64,000 nucleotides of DNA from Bemisia tabaci (lineage: Eukaryota > Arthropoda > Insecta > Hemiptera > Aleyrodidae), in contig NC_092796.1 in the NCBI RefSeq assembly GCF_918797505.1, positions 28,096,098 through 28,160,097 of the forward strand, written 5' to 3'. A model generated the notes under the pieces. It was not told the origin of the DNA, did not search any database, and was given only the letters and a program-made list of their open reading frames with translations. Positions 48,767 through 59,825 of the stretch are shown in pieces. Position 1 is the stretch's first letter. Every line of letters starts with the position of its first letter. The position numbers were made by a program, and so were the translations under genes.

Positions 48767-49077
48767 GGGCGCGGGGGTGGCATCCCTGCTGCGCGGAATA
48801 AATGAGACCCGTCAACTGCGTGTTAGTCCGAAAATTCTGCGAGAGCAAGAGCACGTATCAGATGGCACATGATATTAGCTGACCTATAAACCACCATGAA
48901 ACGGCGCGGAGTAGGCAGATCGTGGAATAAACTCATGAGCTTGGGCGAGGGCGTGAAGGCACTGCCCTATATTTATATTATTCCGATATTTAACGAAATT
49001 TCCACCAGGAAGATCTCTCCTATGAATCTCCTTGTTTCCCTCGACCGAGATCGCAGAAACCAAGTAAAACTAAAAGG

Positions 49078-49245
49078 CTTGGAGGACAAGACGCATAAGT
49101 GTATTTTTTTAGAAAAATTGAGACATCAATGATTTCAAGTAAAACTAGTCTTCATACATATTCTATGCAAAATTCGCTCTCAAATTCCAATTTTCAAGCA
49201 TCAAAAAGTCAGTTTGAACTTTCTTTCAGAGGAATAAGAAAATTG
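49078..49245. mobile_element. Left part of a GAGGGGCTTGGAGG foldback MITE
   Basis: GGCTTGGAGGACAAGACGCA, then ATCAATGATTTCAAGTAAAA, AAATTCGC and TTTGAACTTTCTTTC follow the order of the intact copy at 41036-41300. The right half is missing. Confidence 0.6.
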
Positions 49246-49552
49246 AAAATTGACTCTTTTTTAAAATGAATCAGTGATAACGGAAACATACCAACTCGAA
49301 AAAATGAAAATAATCAAGACGCACACAAAAATGCACAGTAGGTGAAGGAGTTGGTTAAAGAAAAAGATTTTTGGTGCCGAAAGACAAGTACTTGTGGACA
49401 CTTTAAAGGTCCAAATTGGAACAGATGCGTCCACCTCAATGACATTCCTGAAAATTGAATGTCTGTAATGAAAATTTAACATTTTCGAGTTACCGAGTTT
49501 TTGTGTTTTCGTTCTCACTGATTCAAATATTTTCCACACTTATTTGTATAAT

Positions 49553-49665
49553 GAGGGGCTTGGAGGACAAGGCGCATGGCTGGTGCAACTTTTGAAAAAA
49601 ATGAGATATCAATGATTTCAAGTAAAAGTAGTCTTCATACATATTCTATGCAAAATTCGGAGATA
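49553..49665. mobile_element. Left part of a GAGGGGCTTGGAGG foldback MITE
   Basis: It starts GAGGGGCTTGGAGGACAAGG and continues through ATCAATGATTTCAAGTAAAA. Similarity stops about 35 bp before the ~0.9-kb element at 49701. Confidence 0.6.
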
Positions 49666-49700
49666 CACCTTTGGGAGAGGGAATGTTACATCTGGATGGA

Positions 49701-50598
49701 CCCTAGTAAAAATTGGCGATAGGAGCTGCGTTTCAAAATACCATAGGGGTTCTTATACGGCCGGGCTACACGAAGCGATAAAAAATTATACAGCCGGGCT
49801 ATAGTTCTTATCGCCGGGCTTTACACTTTATCGCCTGGCTAATGCTTTTTCGCCATCGGCTATAAAAGGCTATAAGAAATTGTGTATAAATTCTTGTGCT
49901 TTGTAAATCCTTAAGTTTGTACGGAATCACCCTAATATTTACAAAACGCACATTATATTTTCCTTTACTATATATTTTTTTTTCATCAATTAAAATGAGA
50001 ATAATCCATACAGAGTGTGCAAACATTTCAAAGTCATGAGTTGAAAAACGCTGACTCCGCGAGATTAAATATTAGAACCTAACACAAAAAGGAGCGGCGG
50101 CGCACTGGCGCCTACAAACCTAACAGGAATACTTCACGCATTGCGCAATGCGTGAAGTATCCCTGTTAGGTTTGTAGGCGCCAATGCGCGTTCAGCGCTG
50201 GCTGCCCGCCCGCCGCGCGGCGCCGCAGCGTACCACGGCGCTTGAAGCAACTATTTCACACCGGAGGTATTGCACAGTATCATACGAAATTGCAGGCGCT
50301 CCTACATATTAGGAATGGCAGGCATCCTTCAAAAGAACGGAGCTTTTCTCTCAAAATAAATCAAGATACTACGGCCCAAAAAGAGAGCGGTAGTCCAAAA
50401 ACTCACTAAGTCCTAGCATCCGTAATTAGTAACGTTTAGCATACACTATATCGCCAGGCTGTTGCTTAATCGCCATCGGCTATAAAAGGCTATAAGAAAT
50501 TGCGTTGCCGGCTATATAGAAGCTATTGGACATCTTACATCCGGCTGTAGGTCCATGGTATTTTGGAACACAGATTCTACTACCAATTTTTACCAGGG
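49701..50598. mobile_element. ~0.9-kb element with CCCTGGTAAAAATTGGC ends (copy 1)
   Basis: The left end CCCTAGTAAAAATTGGCG and the right end CCAATTTTTACCAGGG are inverted repeats. Sub-terminal arms carry several short GCCGGCTATA / ATCGCC(G/T)GGCT units. The centre holds the GCCTACAAACCTAAC hairpin (50103-50195). There is no transposase ORF, so it is non-autonomous. A second copy lies inverted at 51750-52688. Confidence 0.8.
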
Positions 50599-51592
50599 GA
50601 AAAATACTAAAGATATAAACCTGACTCAGGAAATGAAACACCTGATTCAAGTTCAAACCTTTTCGATCAACCCGTACACCGTGATCTAAAATTTGAACTT
50701 TCATCTGAGGAAAGAAATCATTTCTAGATATTTAGTGTATTTTCCAACAAGTATCTAACTCTTTCTGATCGCGCTGTGCTTGGTTTTAAGAGAGGATTAC
50801 CTAGAAGTCGTTTAAAAATTCTAAAACGTTCGCTAAAACCCATGTCAACAACCATTAGCTCTCAACTGACCTAAATATGATTTGTCTTTGCGAAATTTAA
50901 AAGAAAATTACAATTAATCGGAGAGTTTTTTTCGATGTATTTTAGAATTTTTCATCAGTATTCAATTTCCCTCCTTTACCTATTCAACAATCCGCGTTAC
51001 AAGAATTCACCGAAGGAAACGGTCAACGGTGCACCAACGACGTAACCCACATTCTATAATTTTTCCCAGAATTATTTGAGTTACTTTTTCGAAGCCACTC
51101 AATAAATGTGGCAGCCCTGCGGCAAGTTGGCTAACGTCAAAACTCAACAGCAGGCGGACAAGCGCACCCGCACACACATAAAGTTTCAGCTTCCGTGGAG
51201 CGTATGAGAGTCACCAAAATTTACAAGTAAATGGCAAAATTAGTTTTCCCTCTTGCAGCTCAATCAACTCACAAACGCTCAGAGCTTTTGTTCGAATGTT
51301 CCCCGTCTGATACAAAGAAAGCTTGAAATTTAAGCCGAGAAGTCCCAGCGCAGAGGCTGACAGGAGATGTAAGAATCTTGCTCAATTTAAGTTTTGCAAC
51401 ACCCATATTTTCATCCTGACTGAATGGGTCATTAGACAAGGTATGAATTAAAGCACCACGCTACGTGTTCCCTCATCAAAATTTGACGTAGGAAACGTAA
51501 CACGCAACGAGAAGTTGGTGTATCTACCCTCGAGTGAGATCTAATAACATGTATATTCAACGCTCATCCAAATGAGTGCAAATTCCAAAAAC

Positions 51593-52780
51593 GCGGGGCT
51601 TGTAAGACAGTAAGAGCAGGTTTTGAAAAAATAGAGATATTAATGATTTCAAGTAAAATTAGTCTTAATGCGTATTCTGTAAAGAATGCGTTCCAAAATT
51701 CTAATTTTTTAAGCATCAAAAAGTCTCTTTGAACTTTCTTTCCGCCATACCCTGGTAAAAATTGGCAGTAGAATCTGTGTTCCAAAATACCATAGACCTA
51801 CAGCCGGCTGTAAGATTTCCAATAGCTTCTATAGCCGGCAACACAATTTCTTGTAGCCTTTTATAGCCGATGGCGATTAAGCAACAGCCTGGCGATAAAG
51901 TGTATGCTAAACGTCACTAATTACGGATGCTAGGACTTAGTGAGTTATTGGACTTCCGCTCTCTTTTTGGGCCGCAGTATCTTGATTTAATTTGTGAGGA
52001 AAGCTCCGTACTTTTGAAGGATGCCTGCCATTCCTAAAATGTTGGAGCGCCTTCAATTTCGTATGATACTGTGCAATACCTCTGGTGTGAAATAGTTGCT
52101 TCAAGCGCCGCGGCGGGCAGGCAGCCAGCGCTGAACGCGCATTGGCGCCTACAAACCTAACAGGGATACTTCACGCGTTGCGCAATGCGTGGAGTATCCC
52201 TGTTAGGTTTTAGGCGCCAGTGCGCCGCCGCGCCGCTCCGCTCTGTGTTAGGTTCTAATGTTTAATCTCGCGGATTCAGCGTTTTTCAACTCATGACTTT
52301 GAAATGTTTGCACACTCTGTATGGATTATTCTCATTTTAATTGATGAAAAAAATATGTAGTAAAGGAAAATATAATGTGCGTTTTGAAAATATTAAGGTG
52401 ATTCCGTACAAACTTAAGGATTTACAAAGCACAAGAATTTCTACACAATTTCTTATAGCCTTTTATAGCCGATGGCAAAAAAGCAACAGCCAGGCGATAA
52501 AGTGTAAAGCCCGGCGATAGAAACTATAGCCCGGCTGTGTAATTTTTTATCGCTTCGTGTAGCCCGGCTGTATGATTTTTTCCACTTTCTGCAGCCAGCT
52601 ATATGATTTTCTATCGCCCTCTTCGGTCGGCTATAAAAACTCCTATGGTATTTTGAAACGCAGCTCCTATCGCCAATTTTTACCAGGGTAAGGATCCATG
52701 TAATTTTCAAACTTCGAACAATAAGTTTTTCTCGAAATAGCAAAAACTGCGCTTATGCACCTTGCCGTCCAAGTCTCTCA
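51593..52780. mobile_element. GAGGGGCTTGGAGG foldback MITE split by a later insertion
   Basis: The left part (51593-51749, ending TTTCTTTCCGCCATA) and the right part (52689-52780, starting TAAGGATCC and ending CCGTCCAAGTCTCTC) together match the intact copy at 41036-41300. That copy reads TTTCTTTGCGCCTTAAGGATCC at the same place. The ~0.9-kb element lies exactly between the two halves. Confidence 0.8.
51750..52688. mobile_element. ~0.94-kb element with CCCTGGTAAAAATTGGC ends (copy 2, nested, inverted)
   Basis: It is the reverse-orientation copy of 49701-50598, alignable almost throughout, including the central hairpin (52135-52225). It is flanked by TA on both sides. Comparison with the uninterrupted MITE at 41036 shows that the target had a single TA at that point, so the insertion duplicated TA. 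A TA duplication is typical of the Tc1/mariner group among others. There is no ORF for a transposase. Confidence 0.8.
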
Positions 52781-52961
52781 AATGACGTTATTTATGTTTT
52801 TGCCTTTCGACTTACGATAATTATGAATATTCATTCTTATTTCCTTCAGAAGTTTATTTCCGATTCTTCATAGTTGTTAATGATTTTTCACGCCACTGGT
52901 ATCTTGTCTTGTCGTATTAAAACCGACAGAGCCCTAATTTCAGCCAAATCTTAGGGAGGAC

Positions 52962-53117
52962 CAGTGGCGCGTGCTATGCTTTGGAATGTATTGATTGATC
53001 TGCCTTTAAACCTATGGAAAAGGATCGATGAACAGGGTGCTCGCAATGAACAACTTGAAAATTAATTCTTTACCATATCTTCAATCTCCACCATATCATA
53101 TTCACGCTCCGCCATTG
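52962..53117. mobile_element. CAGTGGCG-family MITE (copy 6, diverged)
   Basis: It starts CAGTGGCGCGTGCTATGC and ends GCTCCGCCATTG, with TTTAAACCTATGGAAAAGGA and TTCTTTACCATA inside. The flanking octamers do not match. Confidence 0.65.
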
Positions 53118-54597
53118 AGAAGGGGGAGGGAGACAAAAGTTTCATCGGAGGAGGCAAATTTTAGGGGGGGGGGGCAGAACTTCAAAAATCTTCTTTAAAT
53201 TCCTAAAATAGAGCAAAAATGCTCTGTTAACAGATCAACTTCAAAAATCAGGAGGAGGGACAGTGGAAGAGGCAACGCCCTCTTCGAATAATGTCGCAAA
53301 ACTATCCGCATTTCAGTGATTTCTCGACATTGTAAAATAATCCCAGTCCTGTAACTGCACTCGGTTAAATTACTAAACAAATACACAGCAAATGCTAAAG
53401 GGCTTCTAGAATGGGGACATTTAGTCTGCTTTTATTGTCTCCTTGTGAGAGGGAGGCAATCGATTAAGGAATGATAAGAATAATTAGCACAGGTTTACGC
53501 CCCAAAGTAGTGCATGCGAGGAAGCGGGGAGGAAGAAGCAATTTTGGGTCAAGCACTCTAATTGCTCTGGGTCTACTGCTCCGTTTATTTTACAGCTTAT
53601 GGCTCAACTCTGGCCACCTAATTCGTCCACCAGGAGTCATTTTAACTGCGCTTTCAAATGTCCCTTTATGATAAACCTCTGAAAGCATAGCGAGCCTTAC
53701 TCATCTACGTTGCTTCCGTAAAGACACAAATATGGATTCACCACGGTAAATCTCTTGTCAAAAAATTTCAGCTACTGGATAGGAATATATTACCACTAAT
53801 ATTTATGATTCGGACCTTGGGTGCGATTTTTAATTCGACCATCAGAGTATTCTCTAAAAATTTCACGAGGTCAATTTGCCTAAATTACTCACTGAATTTA
53901 TGGAACTCAAAATGTTGGGAAAGTAAAATTATAATTATGACCTCATGTTTTAAAAAATGTCGGAGGAAGCACAATTTCTTTGAAGGAGGGGCAAAAATTC
54001 CAAAAATCCTCAAAATTCCCTAAAATTTATTGGAGAATATTTAATTTAAAATAATAAAGAAATTTAATAAATTTCCCCCGGAGAAATATCTTATTAAAAA
54101 TTTAAAGGGGAGCAATTGCCCCCGTTTCTCTCCATGAATGACACCACCGTGTTTACACATTTCCCTAAGTTTCCAAGGTTTAAGTACAATTTTTTTTTTC
54201 AACTTTTACCGCGACATTGACGACATTAATTGATGACATCAAAAGCATTGGACGAAACTTGATCCAACACTACTTTTAGACTTTGCTCCAAAGTCTCAGA
54301 TGTCATTAGTACATTGAAGAAAAAACCATGAATCCAAAAACACTTCCCTGCCCAATTTACAATCTCCCTACCAAATCCCAAATCCCTAATCCCAAATCCC
54401 CCAATCCCAATCTCTCCTTCTTTTGTTCTTCTCTCCCTACCCGGGACAAAAACATTTCGCATTTTGCAATAAGAAACTACTATTTCTAACTCATCCATAA
54501 AATCATCCATCTGCATAAAGAAACTAATGGCTCATAGGCTGTTTCTACAATGAGCCAGAAATATTAGTTCCTTATTGTAGATATAGTCCAAGAGTGC
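53118..54597. other. No gene seen
   Basis: AT-rich unique-looking sequence with a short poly-G run near 53163-53173. A minus-strand frame at 54226-54516 has no ATG-led coding character or known family; its ATCCCAAATC repetition near 54365-54400 is simple sequence. Confidence 0.5.
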
Positions 54598-54690
54598 GTA
54601 ATCGACTATCGATTATTCCTGCTTGAAGCTATGACGTAGAATCGATTACTAGGGTATACCCTGATACGCGATCCTTTTCTATAGGTTTGA
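54598..54690. mobile_element. Truncated CAGTGGCG-family MITE next to copy 7
   Basis: An inverted partial copy (TTGAAGCTATG..AGAATCGATTACTAGGG..CTATAGGTTTGAATGGC) directly abuts the complete element that starts at 54704. Confidence 0.55.
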
Positions 54691-54703
54691 ATGGCGTACG
54701 AAA

Positions 54704-54867
54704 CAGTGGCGTGGCGTGCTTTTCGATCCGTCGATATTTCCCCATTTGAAGCTGTGGTAAATAATCGATTATTAAGGTGTTCGCTGCGAACACCCTGTTT
54801 ATCGATACTTTTCCATAGGTTTAAATGGCAGATCAATCGATATATCTCAAAGCACGCCACGCCACTG
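54704..54867. mobile_element. CAGTGGCG-family MITE (copy 7)
   Basis: A 164-bp foldback with intact CAGTGGCGTGGCGTGC and GCACGCCACGCCACTG ends. The internal core is in the opposite orientation relative to copy 3, as expected for a palindrome. The flanking octamers GTACGAAA and GCGCGAAT match at only 5 of 8. Confidence 0.75.
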
Positions 54868-55240
54868 GCGCGAATCGATTCATCGAAAAGCATACAACGC
54901 CAGTGATTCGCGCGGGGCGAAAGCGAAACTGCGCGTCTCAAAGGACGATTCGCCGTTCGCTGCTCTGTGGCAGATCTCGCTCAAGGAGCTTGAGTTCATG
55001 AGTGGAGCTTTAAGTCGCAACAAATTCACCCTTGAACCAGCTTCGGTGAGCGGCAAGGCGCACAGCAGAAAAAATGAGAGTCATTGCGGCGTCAAATCAG
55101 GAACTCATCAACCACCTCGATACTTCAAATGTGTCTCATACTCGTACTAGCGTACAACATCAAAGATACATTCCAAAAGCATGCTTTAAGACTCATGAAC
55201 TTGCATCTGCACAATGTGACTGTACTCATGCATAGTATTC

Positions 55241-55570
55241 TTCTTCTTCTCTTTCTTCTTATTATTTTTCTTCTTATTAATTTTCTTCTTCTTCTTCTTC
55301 TTCTTCTTCTTCGTTTTTTTTCTCTTATTCTTCCTCTGTTTCTTCTTCTTCTTCTTCGTCTTTTTCTCTTCTCCTTCCTCTGTTCTTCTTCTTCTTCTTC
55401 TTCTTCTTCTTCTTCCTCGTATTTTTTCTTCTCCTTCCTCTGTTTCTTCTTCTTCGTCTTTTTTTTCCTTCTTCGTCTTTTTTTCTTCTTCTTCCTCTGT
55501 TTCTTCTTCTTCTTCTCCTCCTTCCTCCTCCCCTTCTTCTCCTCTTCTTCTTTTTCTTCTTCCTCTGTCA
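55241..55570 (+). repeat. (TTC)n / (TCTTC)n polypyrimidine tract
   Basis: About 330 bp of nearly pure pyrimidine on the plus strand, dominated by TTC triplets, with CCTCTGTTTCTTC-like spacers every 60-70 bp. Long frames on both strands (Leu/Phe/Ser-rich; Glu/Lys/Arg-rich) are artefacts. Confidence 0.92.
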
Positions 55571-55635
55571 GAGGTCCCTCAAACCTTTCTTGGGGTGATT
55601 CTATATGATCTACGAACGAAATCCGCCGCCACACT

Positions 55636-56033
55636 GCGCAGCCTCAGGGTTTGTGTCTTTACGAAGCAATAATTATCGTGATGTGCAAGATAGTACAAGA
55701 AAGTAGTCCATAACACGTAGCAGCATTAATACTGAGTAGAATGACATCAAATTTGCCAAGATTCATTGTAAATTTATACCTGAAACTACGATAACGGACG
55801 TGGCCCATTGACTCTGACAATTATATCATACCGTTATCTTTCTTTTACACATTGAATTCATGGGCCACGTCCATTATCGTAGTGTCAGAAATAAATTTAC
55901 AATGAACTTACACACATTTAATGTCATTCTCCTCCTAAGTACCACACGTCATAGATCAGTTTCTTGCATTAATTTGTACCTATTGATAATTATTGCTTCT
56001 CAAAGACACAAACCGCGTAGCAGCGCAGCGTAA
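55636..56033. mobile_element. ~400-bp foldback element with ~190-bp arms
   Basis: The left arm (55636-55838) and the right arm (55848-56033) pair along nearly their full length: GTTTGTGTCTTTACGAAGCA, AATGACATC, CATTGTAAATTTATACCTGA and ACGATAACGGACGTGGCCCA on the left all have complements on the right in reverse order. The loop is only tens of bases. There is no coding capacity and no clear target duplication. Confidence 0.75.
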
Positions 56034-56363
56034 TGTCGACTCTCGTCCATTTTAGCGAAACAACATAGTGTTGTGCGTGAATTTTGACGAGAGGCACACT
56101 TTTGATGCCTAATGTTGGAAACCCCAGAAAGACACCCTTCTAGGACAAGCCTTGAAGAAGCCCCTGCGTGAATTTGAGTGATAACTATTCAAACACGGCG
56201 GTCTGGAAATTGCATACTCATCATTTTGATGGCAGTTTTCCGATGCGTTTTAGGAAACATTCATGTTTAGGTTAGGCCCATCAATGAATACATGAGAGAG
56301 TCGAGGATTTTGCCGTGTCACCACTAGGCTTCGAGGAAAATTTTGTTTGATGAAGGAACATTT

Positions 56364-56485
56364 GGATGTATTTCTGCCAAACGGAATTGTGTGCATTAAG
56401 AAATGAGCCCTGAGACCCATGGAAATATACGCATAACAAGGCTCACGTCATTATGCACATTGTTCCGTTTGGCAGAAATATGTCC
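56364..56485. mobile_element. ~120-bp MITE, GGACGTATTTCT family (copy 2)
   Basis: Ends GGATGTATTTCTGCCAAACG and CGTTTGGCAGAAATATGTCC, with flanking ATTT on both sides (56360-56363 and 56486-56489). Confidence 0.8.
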
Positions 56486-57231
56486 ATTTGGCAACGTGCG
56501 AAGTCTCATACGGGGTTTTTCTCGAGCACGGGAAACGATCGTATTCGATACTTACATCAAACAGGTGAGATTGTATCGATATCGATTGGTTCAAAACATA
56601 AACATAGCCTCAAAAGTCAATTTAGAAATCGGAGGGAACGGGTCTTTTGTAACACATGTTTTATTTTTTTGAGTACCAAATGCTAGTGCAAAGTGAAAGT
56701 GTTAGAAATTTTCTCATTTTCAGCTTTTCCAACTTAAATCCTAATAGTTTGGTTTGAGGTTATGTTCTATTGTTTTGAACCAAACGATACATCGAACCAC
56801 TATCGAATACGGTCTATTGCGAGCACATAGCGTGGCGTAGCGAAACGCCTGCGCCGCGCCACGCTCACTGCATTGACATTGAAATCATGATTCGCAGCTG
56901 GCATTAAAACTTTTTGTTTCTATATTTCTCCGCAGTCTCCAACGCGAATATATGTAGGCATTTCATTTTCCAATACGGCTAATCTCAAGGAAAATACCGG
57001 GCAGCAAAGGTCAGGCGAGTCTTTTTTGGCCGCAGCCGTGAATTGCCTTGTTGAGCGGGTAAATCACCGATCTTGCATCAAGCGCAGATCGGTCTCATTC
57101 ACATTGGCAATGCTCGCAGCTACTTGGGATTCAATTTTTAATTCTTCCAGCTTCATTTTCATATCCGATTCGAGATGTACCTTTTTTTGGAGGAGGATTG
57201 AGGACACGGAGAGGGTAGGAAGGAAGCTTGA

Positions 57232-57492
57232 ACTGTCGTGCTAAGTAAGAACCCCGCATGAACCTGTAGACTTTGCCACATTTACTTAAAAAACAACCGA
57301 GTTTACCGGGAAAATTGGTAAAGTTTTTCTTCAATTTTTTCAAAAAATTGTGTTCGCAATTTTGTCTAGAGTGTCTGAAAACTAGAAGGAAAAAATACGC
57401 ATAGTCTTTCTCAAAAATACATGTTTTATCCGGGGCGATTTGGCAACTCTCGAATGTTCATACGGCATTCTTCCTGAGCACGGCAGTGAACG
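57232..57492. mobile_element. Foldback MITE, ACTGCCGTGCTAAGG family (copy 2)
   Basis: Left end ACTGTCGTGCTAAGTAAGAA and right end CTTCCTGAGCACGGCAGT, with GGCAACTCTCGAATGTTCAT near the right end, as in copy 1 at 48301-48576. Confidence 0.65.
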
Positions 57493-57516
57493 CATGTCCT
57501 CCGGAGTTGGACTTAC

Positions 57517-57735
57517 CCAAGTAGCATTTTTCAATGGAAAAATCGCCATATTCTGAAGTAAGTTGCAATTTTTCAGGATAAAATCGCAGGGATCATCTTC
57601 ATCTGAGCGATTCTTGATCTCGTCGCAATTTCATCTCTATAAAATTGCGTTCTATAAAATCGAAATTGTTTTCAATTTATAATGATTTTTTTGTTTGATA
57701 ATAATTAGATCGCCATCGATAAAATCGCGATTTTA
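57517..57735. mobile_element. CAAGTAGC..AAAAATCG repeat (copy 1)
   Basis: It begins CCCAAGTAGCATTTTTCAAT and contains AAAATCGCAGGGATCATC and TCTGAGCGATTC. The same order is found at 63450-63640. Many short AAAATCG/CGATTTT inversions give a loosely palindromic structure. Confidence 0.55.
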
Positions 57736-58707
57736 TTGCAAAATGTAAAGTGCTGTCTCGACACCGTTTCAGTCAATTTTTATCAGGAGCATTTTTTTCT
57801 CTCTCCCTCTTTTTACCCCTTTCCTTCTTTTCCCTCTTTTAGGCCCGAAGGGGGGGGGGGGTATGTTCGCCACTGTCCTTTTTAGACTTTTTCAAAACAT
57901 GCGTAAATTCACAACGTTTTGAAAGGAGGAGGATTTTTTCGTGGTGTCCAAGTGTGCCTTTAGGTTCACTTTTGGTCCGTGCCCGGCCTGTCCCGATGCG
58001 CCGAGCTGAAACCGCAGCAAAGACAGCCCAACTTCGTTTTTGAAGATGATAGATTAAAGCCTGCCAAATTTGGTTCGCCCCGAATTTACTTGACACGAGA
58101 GGCCTGGTGCTCACGATTTGCGAGCTGCAAAACCGTCTTTCACTTTCTCTTTATCTCTCTGCTCGTGCTTTGTTGCTTTATCTCTTGCGTGAGTAGAGTG
58201 TAGTCTTTCCAAGCTCCAATGGCAATTGTTGTCCATGGAATGCAGCCACAGGCGTTACACACAGGACAGTAAAATTTTTAGCATGCGTTAATAAGAGATC
58301 TGCTCTGAGAAAGTAGTATGAACTGGACTGCATTTTGCAACAAGGAACGTACTGCAACTTTTGGCTCATATATTGAGGTATTTCTGTTAAACAGAACTGT
58401 ACGCTAACTTTTTACCGCGGAACAGGCGGCACATTTTTGGTCATTTATTTATTGAAATTGAGAAGTGGAGCAATAAATCATTAGAAAGCGTTATGATACG
58501 TAACCCTTTGAAGATTAATGCGACTGATTATCATTTCTACTAAAAATATGACCGAAAAATGTGTTGTCTGTTACGGCGCGGCGACAAAACTATTCCAGTT
58601 ATCGTGAAACCACCCTCAGATTGAAATGAAAAAAAAAAAAAATTCCACGGACAGTAAAAAATCGTAGAAAAACTGAAAATTCCGCACTTCGGATGATCAA
58701 CCGTGAA

Positions 58708-58878
58708 CATAGGCGTAGCTAGGGGGGTCCTGGGGGGGGCCTGCCCCCCCAGAAATCTCGTGCCCCCCCCCAGAAAAACGGGATCCTCCATTCCTCACCC
58801 ACCCCCCGCTCTCTCCACCACGAGAGGTGGTCCCATGCCCCCTCCCCCCCCCAGAAAAATTTCCTAACTACGCCCCTG
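58708..58878. mobile_element. hAT-type MITE with CAGGGGCGTAGTTAGG-like ends and perfect 8-bp target duplication
   Basis: The left end CATAGGCGTAGCTAGG pairs with the right end CCTAACTACGCCCCTG. The octamer ACCGTGAA flanks both sides (58700-58707 and 58879-58886). The interior is extremely C/G-homopolymer-rich. Ends of this form and an 8-bp duplication mark the hAT superfamily. Confidence 0.88.
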
Positions 58879-58944
58879 ACCGTGAAAATTAAATATCAGG
58901 TCTAATCCTCGTGGGGTCTGCGGCTCTGCGCCTTCAAACCTACC

Positions 58945-59165
58945 CACTTATCACCGTTCGCGATTTTGCAGACTTCCTGTCAACCTTCATTATTTTCTTT
59001 AAAAACTAGTCGACGAATTTTCTCGAAAACATCCTTGATTTTTCTTCTCTTTTATTACAATACTCTGTATAAATTTCAAGCTATAAAGTTGGCTTACTGC
59101 TCGGCGAAAAAATAAAATAGGAGCGAAAATGTTGAAACGCCGCAATGGAGATGCGAGGTATTGCA
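58945..59165. mobile_element. Diverged copy of the foldback family found in TAF1B intron 5
   Basis: TCACCGTTCGCG, TTGCAGACTTCCTGTCA, a TTTTTCTTCT stretch and GGAGCGAAAATG..GAGATGCGAGGTATTGCA follow the order of 31558-31822. The terminal arms are worn. Confidence 0.5.
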
Positions 59166-59665
59166 CTTTGGCCTTGGGTATTTTTTTGCAGGATGGGTAT
59201 GTGATTCATGATTAAAGCCTCTTGAACCATGATCTCGATTTTCCAACATATAGGTCGAAAGTTCGATAAAATAGGAAAAACCTTGAAACGAGTTGGATGA
59301 TGTCAGAGCATATTTGATAAAGGAACCGTTTCAATAATGATAAATGATCGGTGTATCAATTTCATTGGCAAGGCAGTGACAGCCAAATCATGGGATGATA
59401 ATTGTACCTAATAAAATCAAAAAGACTCAAATCCATTCTAACATGAGCCCTGGCATCCATAAGAGTACATTAATAGCAAGGCTCATGTCACCATGGATAT
59501 AGTTCCTTTTGATTTAAATGCGTCCGATTATCACTTATACAGAATCGTCGCGTGCGTCGCGCGCGTGGCGGTGAGATTGTTGACTCGTTGACGAATATTT
59601 ATCAATTATCGATGTATGATTATCGATATACAGCAATACTCACACAGGTATCCATCGGTCAAAAA

Positions 59666-59825
59666 CAGTGGCGGGGGTGCTTTGCTATACAGCGATTGAT
59701 CTGCCATTTAAACCTTTGAAAAAAGGTCGAAAAAACAGTGTGTTCGCATCGAACATCCAAATAATCGATTATTTACTTCAGCTTCAAATGGGGAAATATT
59801 AATAATCGATTATTCACGCCTCCAA
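59666..59825. mobile_element. CAGTGGCG-family MITE (copy 8)
   Basis: It starts CAGTGGCGGGGGTGCTTTGC, keeps TTTAAACC and TTCAAATGGGGAAATAT, and loses recognisable structure at the right terminus (TTCACGCCTCC). Confidence 0.65.

Noticed and set aside
55084..55634. Long open frames on both strands (Leu/Phe/Ser-rich on plus, Glu/Lys/Arg-rich on minus)
   Set aside because: They are translations of a TTC-type simple repeat; a pure pyrimidine tract has no stops in most frames.
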